Assembly (NCBI RefSeq): GCF_002127325.2
Contig: NC_035435.2
Coordinates: 106,592,382-106,656,381 of the forward strand
Length of the DNA: 64,000 nt
From: Helianthus annuus
Lineage: Eukaryota > Streptophyta > Magnoliopsida > Asterales > Asteraceae
Reading direction: 5' to 3'
Numbering within the stretch: the first letter of the stretch is position 1; each line of letters opens with the position of its first letter. The position numbers were made by a program, and so were the translations under genes. The notes under the pieces were generated by a model. That model made no database searches and had not been told where the DNA came from. It saw only the letters and a list, made by a program, of their open reading frames with translations. Below, piece after piece: positions 58,493-64,000 of the stretch.

Positions 58493-58586
58493 GTCTCCCC
58501 TACTTCAGGAAATTTCGTCCCGAAATTTACTTAGAGGAAACTTGTGAGGGCTTGAAACATGAAGTTGAAAAGGTCAAAGGAATAAT
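58493..58586 (-). promoter_or_regulatory. Polypurine tract, hairpin and internal stub
   Basis: Minus-strand GAAGTAGGGGAGAC abuts the LTR. The perfect 8-bp dyad AAATTTCG-TCC-CGAAATTT lies at 58510-58528. The stub continues to 58586, where element A was inserted. Confidence 0.8.
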
Positions 58587-59510
58587 TGTTATGGGTGAAA
58601 TTCTGAGCCCATATCCTGATTTTGTATCTTGATTTTTTATTAGTTGTATATGATCAGGATGCCAGATCAGGATACCGGATCAGGATACCGTATCAGGATA
58701 CCGGGCCAGGATATTGGTAATATCCTGAGGCAGTATCCTGACTATTACTAACGATTGGCTTGTAAAACGTTGGTTGCAAGGTACCAACGTTAAAAGACTT
58801 GATCTACCTGAAGATTCGCTCAAGGTGGTTGAAAAATGGACGTTGATGGTGGAAGAATGGGTCTTGTAACGGTCAGAAAGGCATATTCCGCGAGAATATC
58901 GGATGTTGGTCAATGTTATTGACATTGTAACGGTTATATGAGCTGAAGACCCAGTTTTGTAGTCAATAAGCACGTGGAAAACAAGTAGAAAGAGTCCCCC
59001 AACGTTCAGAATGGAATATTCCTAGCATCCCGGAATAATAGGAGAGTTAGTTTGTTTTTTGTAACTATATAAAGGGGCGATCGGATCATAGGTAGACACA
59101 ACTTTTCACACACTTTCACTCACACTCTTTGCTCTCTAGCTACTAGCAACCACTACACACAAACACTTGTACTCAAATCTCATTGTAACACTTAGCGATC
59201 CGATCAATATCCTGCACTGTATCCTGACGTTTGAAGTAATAGAAGAACAAGGCAGCTACGATTGTCAGCTCCCGAGGTTTTATGCCGGCGATCTAGATTG
59301 ATCAAGGGCTTTCCTCGTACATCTCGTGTCATTTACTTTACTTTTTTGCTCATTGTTTGATCACAGATACGACTCTATATCCTGAGCCGTATCCTAAAAC
59401 TGTTTTTGCAAATAACTCAATTAACATATTTTTGAACACATTCTCTTAGCACACTACCTCACTTAACTAATTTGATCACTTAATTGCTTCGGTAATTTTT
59501 GACCAAAACA
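58587..59510 (+). repeat. Tat A 5' LTR
   Basis: 924 bp, TGTTATGGGTG... to ...TTTTTGACCAAAACA; the same ending occurs in element B. Near the start a tandem of about 15-bp ATCAGGATACCGG-type units runs from about 58650 to 58720. TATA-like ACTATATAAAGG lies near 59065. Confidence 0.8.
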
Positions 59511-59513
59511 ATT

Positions 59514-59531
59514 TGGCGCCCACCGTGGGGC
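59514..59531 (+). promoter_or_regulatory. Primer-binding site (Tat A)
   Basis: TGGCGCCCACCGTGGGGC begins 3 bp after the LTR. It is not the initiator-Met type. Sites of this form are usual in Tat elements; I do not assign the tRNA. Confidence 0.75.
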
Positions 59532-59605
59532 AAGTGGTGCTCTCTTTACTAAAAATTTTTTTCAAATCGCTAATCAGTTTTCTATTTTAAAAACTTTTTG
59601 CCACA

Positions 59606-61721
59606 TTGTCCATAATAGCCTCAAGATCAAACATGAGTTCCTCTACTGTGTCTGCTATGACTTCTACTACTACTGGTTCGGTGCTTCCACCACCTCCTCC
59701 AAGGACGCCAGCCTCTTCACGACCTCAGGATATTATCCCTACCCGCAGTGTTCAGGAATCTGCTCCCGTTCTAGCTTCTAATGATGAAATTCTTACTTTA
59801 TTTGGAAGTGTGCAGGAACAAATGAGGCAGCAACAGGAAACAAACCAAATGCTTTTAAGGGAAATACAACTCCTGAAGTCTGGCTCGAGCAGATCTGCTG
59901 AGGATAATGTCACTCCATTACACCCCAGGGCGTTGAACTTTAGTTCAGCTGTGTATACTGAGGATAACAGGGGGAATATTGTGCCCAGTCTTCCTCAGAA
60001 TCATACTCCTGAAATACCCTCCTCGGTCAGGATGTCAACCATGAGGAGCTCAGGATATGCTTCAGGATATGGGCAAAATCCTCCAACGGGTAACGTGTCA
60101 AATAATAATAATACTCATGCTACTAACAATAGTGGATCTTTGCAGGATACAGGTGTGACATCAGCACTTACTAGGGAACTTCAAAAGTTGAAGGACATGA
60201 TATCCAGTGTACCTGGGGTGGTCCAGCCGATCCTGGAAGTGTCCCAAGACAGCCATAAGATATCTCGTTTTGCACATCCTATCTGTGATGCTGAGATCCC
60301 AAAGAGATTTCAAACCCCCCAACATGAAGCTTTACGACGGAACTACGGATCCTGAGGAGCATATTGCTCAGTATAGGGAAAGAATGGAGATTAACCCTAT
60401 CCCTCCGGAGCTCAAGGAAGCGTGCTTGTGCAAGGGATTTGGTTCTACTCTAACAGGATCAGCCTTAAAATGGTTGTTAAACGTTCCTCCTCACTCAATT
60501 ACTTCGTTTGCTCATTTGGTTAATTTATTTAACAGTCAATTTTCTTGTAGTCGGAGTTTTGAGAAACTAACCAGTGATCTTTACAGGATAACTCAAGGGC
60601 CTCAGGAATCCTTGAGGGATTATGTGAACAAATTTAGTCGAGAATCCTTGGATATCCCACATCTTGATGTTGCAACAGCTGTGCAAGCTTTCAAGATGGG
60701 ATTACAAAAGGATTCTCAGTTTTATCAGGATCTTGTAATGGATCCCTGCAGGAATCTCGACGAAGCTCGTAACAGGGCTTTGAGATATATCCGTCTGGAG
60801 GATGATAGGAAGATGCAAGAAAGGATGAACTCATCTAACACTTATGAGTCAACTAACAGGAAGTCAGAATCCTCATTCAAGTCATATCGGCCTAAGCCAT
60901 ATGGTAGAAATGAAAACAAGAGAGTGAATGCTGTCGAAGATGAGGATCCTAAAGAGTATCCTGAGTTGTCTGAATATTGCCTTTCTGTTAACATTCCCGA
61001 ATTGATGTATGCCATGCAGGGTCTAGGAGACAAGGCTAGGTGGCCTCGAAAGAATCAACAAAAGGCTGACTGGAAAGATAAGTCAAAATGGTGTGCTTTC
61101 CACAAAGATTTCGGACATGTAACTGAGGATTGCATTGCTCTAAGGAAAGAAATAAGCTATCTTCTAAGCAAGGGATATCTGAAAGATCTCTTAGGAAGAA
61201 AGAAGAATAAAGGTCAGGATACTGAGAAGGATCCTGAGCGAGCAGCATCACCTCCCGCGGATGCCAAGATAATCAACTTCATTTCGGGAGGATCCGACAT
61301 TTGTGGGACTTCGTATTCGGCAGCAAAGAGACATGCAAAGGAAGCTAAGGCCGAAAGGGGAGACAAACCTGTCAGGATGACTACCCTCACAACTGACAAA
61401 GTGATCACTTTTGATGCAGATGACAGGGATACTGTCCAGGATCCTCACCATGATGCTCTGGTAATAACGTTATATGTGGCTAACCATTTTGTACGCAGGA
61501 TACTGGTTGATAATGGCAGCTCCATCAACATAATCCAACTAGAAACTCTGAAGAGAATGAATGTATCTCCAATGGATATCACTTCAAAGTCTACCGTGCT
61601 TGTTGGGTTCAGTGGAGAGGCTAGAAACAGAGTGGGAGAGATAAAGTTGCCAGTCTCGATACAACGTTTCTGTGTGATGGATTCTCTATCCTGCTATAAC
61701 ATCATACTGGGAAGACCGTGA
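59606..61721 (+). pseudogene. Tat A gag-protease, one frameshift
   Basis: The first frame (59606-60355) gives a Ser/Pro/Gln-rich N-terminal part. The second (from about 60311) gives the gag capsid-like domain (YDGTTDPEEHIAQY, LRDYVNKFSRE), a zinc-binding motif of Tat type (WCAFHKDFGHVTEDC near 61090) and an aspartic protease (LVDNGSSINII near 61504, YNIILGRP at the end). An extra T in the run 60308-60310 separates the frames. After 61721 the same frame continues past TGA (where Trp is expected), and another stop near 61874 precedes the RT start. Gag forms the particle and the protease matures the polyprotein; this copy cannot make both. Confidence 0.83.
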
Positions 61722-62052
61722 ATTCACGATATGAAGGCCGTACCATCAACATATCACCAATGCATCAAGATACCTACCCCTTGGGGAGTTGTCCAAGTTG
61801 ATAGTGATCAACAGGAGGCGAAAGAATGCTACTCATCCTCGATGAAATCCTCAACCAAACCTAGTGCAGCATAGCAATTAAAGACGCAGGCCCAGGATAT
61901 CGTGGAGGATCTGGAGCAGGATGTGAAGAAAATTATCCTAGACCAGGATAATCCCGATATTTCGGTGCTCGTGGGAACCAATATCCCTCAGGATATTGAA
62001 GAACAATTAATTAACTTTTTGAAATGCAGGATGTCAACGTTTGCATGGAAGC

Positions 62053-62779
62053 TGTTTTGGTCAAAAATCACACAAGGATAATGTAACCAAACTTTATGTA
62101 AACGGGGTATGATGCTTGGTTAATTATGAAAGTAAAGGATCACTTCTGTGATAAAGATGCAAAGACACAATGATTTATACGAGGAAAAAGCCCTTGATCA
62201 ATGTATGATCTCCGGCATAAAAAACCTCGGGTGATGGCAACTACCGATCACCAACTTCAATATAAGAAAAATATAGTTACAACTTCGGATGATAATGAGC
62301 TGAGTACAAGGATCACTATTGTTTTGAGTGTCTAAGTGTGTGAGAATTGTGTTGTATGTCGTGTGTCCTCTTCCAAATGAGGAAGAGTGGTATTTATACA
62401 AGTGTAGGTGACCTATTTTAGGTAAAAGGACTAATTATCAGCTCATTACCCCTTTAGAAATAAAAGACAATCTAGCCTAAATTGCCGCCCATAAATCAAG
62501 CCAAGTTTCCATATCCTGTGCAACGTCTATCTCCGATTAAGCTCTTGCCATAATTGTGAAGACGCGTCCCTTGATCATGATGCTAAGAGCGTATCCTGCT
62601 AGATGTTCCTGCAAAATAACATTGCATTAAGCGGAGGTGACCGTTAGTATGAGGATCCTATAATGGTCCATGATCCTGATCCTGAAGTCCTGCTGAGGAT
62701 CACTATCTGCCAAAGAAACAAGGATCATTGGTTAGGATCACGTGTAAGGATCATGTATAATAAAATTCCAGCCCTAACA
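62053..62779 (-). repeat. Tat B 3' LTR
   Basis: 727 bp; on the minus strand TGTTAGGGCTGGAATTTT... to ...GATTTTTGACCAAAACA. Rich in GGATC/GATCC words. The G-rich PPT (TTTTGGGGGCAAT) lies just outside the right end. Confidence 0.8.
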
Positions 62780-62931
62780 ATTGCCCCCAAAATATAAGGA
62801 GTTTATTGTAAATTGACGAGTTGTATTTTGATCTTATCTCCAACGGGCAACTCTGAATAACTAGCCGTTAATATCGAACTAGCCGTTGCGATCATTACGT
62901 CATAGATGTGACAATCCCTGCAAATCATGAT

Positions 62932-62940
62932 TATAAATAG
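62932..62940 (+). promoter_or_regulatory. TATA box of the second antisense gene
   Basis: TATAAATAG lies about 107-130 bp upstream of the first ATGs (63047, 63071), on the strand opposite to element B's own genes. The spacing matches that in the Tat element at 45693. Confidence 0.55.
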
Positions 62941-63046
62941 GAGATAGGGTTGGGATCACTCTGCATTTAAATTCGAGATATCTTCCCTTTATAATCGCTG
63001 CCGAAGATCGATCAGGTATTCTCTTTTCTTTTCATTCTTCCTTCTC

Positions 63047-64000
63047 TTGCTCTTTTTTTCTGCTGTGAGAATGTTGCTCCGAAACTCTCCCCATAAGGAT
63101 CACGAGAAGAGCAGTCCCCTGAAAAGCCAAGGGATCATTAAGGATTCTCCTACGGAGAGATGTTGCTTTACCGATGCTCATGTAGATAGGATTCGTCATT
63201 GCTTCCCGGCGGATGCTGTTTTCAAATCCTTCACATCCACTGCTTTGAGTGATTTTGTTTCAGACACCTGGGTGATCTTTCCTGCAACTCCATTTACCAT
63301 AGGATATTCGTATCCTTTTCCGGCCTTCACCCAATCTTTCTTTTCTCTGACCGGCATATCTTATATCCAAGCTATGCCGATGATCTGGAGGGTCGTGTAT
63401 ACCTTCGAGAGGATCATCGAGCAGGAGGGGATTGATTTAGGGATGGCAGAGCTGGCCGCGCTTTATGATCTTACCACGTTTGGTTCTCATCGATATTTGT
63501 TGAAACGGAAGGCCGGGGAGGATCACCCTGTTTTGAAAGTCACCAAAAATGACACAAATTGGAAGCGTCGTTTCTTCTTTGTGAGAAGGGATTCCCTCCC
63601 TAATGGGAATGATCTGCCCAAGGAGTGGGCCACTCATGGTAGGGTAGAGGATCCTCGAAGGATCACTATCAGTCATGTCTCATATGATGAAGATCACTAA
63701 TGTCTTTTTTCCTTTGTCTTTTGTGCAGCTATTTCCGTTGCTCACCTAAAATTGACCCCTGCTGCAAGAGAAAGAGTGTCAGCTTTTAAAAAGCTTGATC
63801 CTGAGGTTAGAAGTTTTCAAGTCACCATCCAAGATTCACAAGAAGTATCCTCTGCATCTGCCACAATGTCAAGTAAGTATCCTTACCAAAAAGTAAGTTC
63901 TATGCAAAAATATTAAATAAGTTAGGAGACTTATCTTGTTTTGATTGTGTAGGTGCTGGGAAATCTGCTAAGTCTGCCAAGTCTGCCTCCTTGTTTGGGA
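63047..64000 (+). CDS. Antisense 'putative gypsy type transposon' gene, partial
   Basis: Exon 1 starts at ATG 63047 or 63071 and is open to about 63700. It contains the family core: FPADAVFKSFTSTALSDF, then YPFPAFTQSFFSLTGISYIQ and MIWRVVYTFERI, matching the same plant family as the gene at 45797. Exon 2, 63729-63872, follows TTTTGTGCAG and reads AARERVSAFKKLDPEV. Exon 3 starts at 63953 after GTGTAG and runs off the window with a Lys/Ser/Ala-rich tail. The exon 1 donor is unclear (possible GT near 63703, just after an in-frame TAA), so it may be damaged there. It lies between the 3' LTR and the expected pol of element B and is antisense to it. Function unknown. Confidence 0.6.

Larger units (their letters stand above)
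58587..62052 (+). mobile_element. Tat element A (Ty3), 5' part
   Basis: 5' LTR (58587-59510), primer site (59514-59531), gag and protease (59606-61721), a broken linker, and the first codons of RT (LINFLKCRMSTFAWK near 62007-62051), where element B interrupts it. It is inserted in the internal stub of the minus-strand Tekay-like element. The right half is not in the window. AGGAT/ATCCT words are extremely common throughout. Confidence 0.85.
62053..64000 (-). mobile_element. Tat element B (Ty3), 3' end, minus strand
   Basis: 3' LTR (62053-62779) followed by a polypurine tract (62780-62792) shows minus-strand orientation. The interior carries an antisense gene on the plus strand to the window end. 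It is inserted into the RT start of element A; GAAGC (62048-62052) would be the target duplication. The LTR terminal sequences are close to those of element A, so the two are relatives. Confidence 0.8.

Overview
The window is plant nuclear DNA. Evidence: plant-type LTR retrotransposons (Ty3 Tekay, Athila and Tat lineages; Ty1/copia), an initiator-Met tRNA primer site, Helitron ends, tRNA-derived SINEs, GT-AG introns and a germin-like gene. The mix of families suggests a eudicot, and I suspect Asteraceae from overall sequence character; that is inference, not proof. Almost everything is nested mobile DNA. The only intact host gene I can support is a germin-like protein at 43264-44011.

Left part (1-17781): after an AT-rich flank with a SINE-like unit, a Tekay-type Ty3 element occupies 1592-17776 between matching GTTTG target duplications. 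Its 5' LTR is cut at 4575 by a minus-strand Athila remnant (4576-11357). A deletion joins that remnant to a broken Tekay pol (11358-14123), followed by a complete 3.6-kb 3' LTR.

Middle-left (17782-26227): a mosaic of DNA transposons. It holds a hAT-like element with an exact 8-bp target duplication and a Helitron inside it, a Harbinger-like element carrying a 1.8-kb A-rich/T-rich foldback, a SINE, a hAT-type MITE and a second MITE-like unit. Between them lie two exons of a DnaJ-domain gene and a few exon-like pieces of an unrecognised gene.

Middle (26233-41060): a complete but coding-free LTR element (LARD type) of 8957 bp with near-identical 3.7-kb LTRs and AGATG target duplications. It sits exactly on a splice acceptor. 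Next comes a 4.9-kb copia element with TTCGG duplications, inserted in a LINE remnant.

41061-44377: Helitron-like 3' ends, a 708-bp TIR element with an 8-bp duplication, then the germin-like gene.

Right part (44378-64000): a minus-strand Tat element carries an antisense, intron-containing gene of the 'putative gypsy type transposon' family. That gene is cut by a 3533-bp solo LTR with GCGCG duplications. Beyond it is a three-level nest: a Tekay-like LTR (55191-58492, minus) is interrupted by Tat element A (58587-62052, plus), which is interrupted by Tat element B (62053 to the window end, minus). Element B again carries an antisense spliced gene.

The most interesting signals are structural. 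Sequence-unrelated GC-rich perfect palindromes occur in the LTRs of seven families, mostly just upstream of a TATA box. A hairpin with compensatory stem changes lies 17-18 bp before the 3' LTR in three Tekay-type elements. The motif AGGAT/ATCCT is strongly over-represented in two related Tat elements. The same antisense gene arrangement is present in two different Tat elements.
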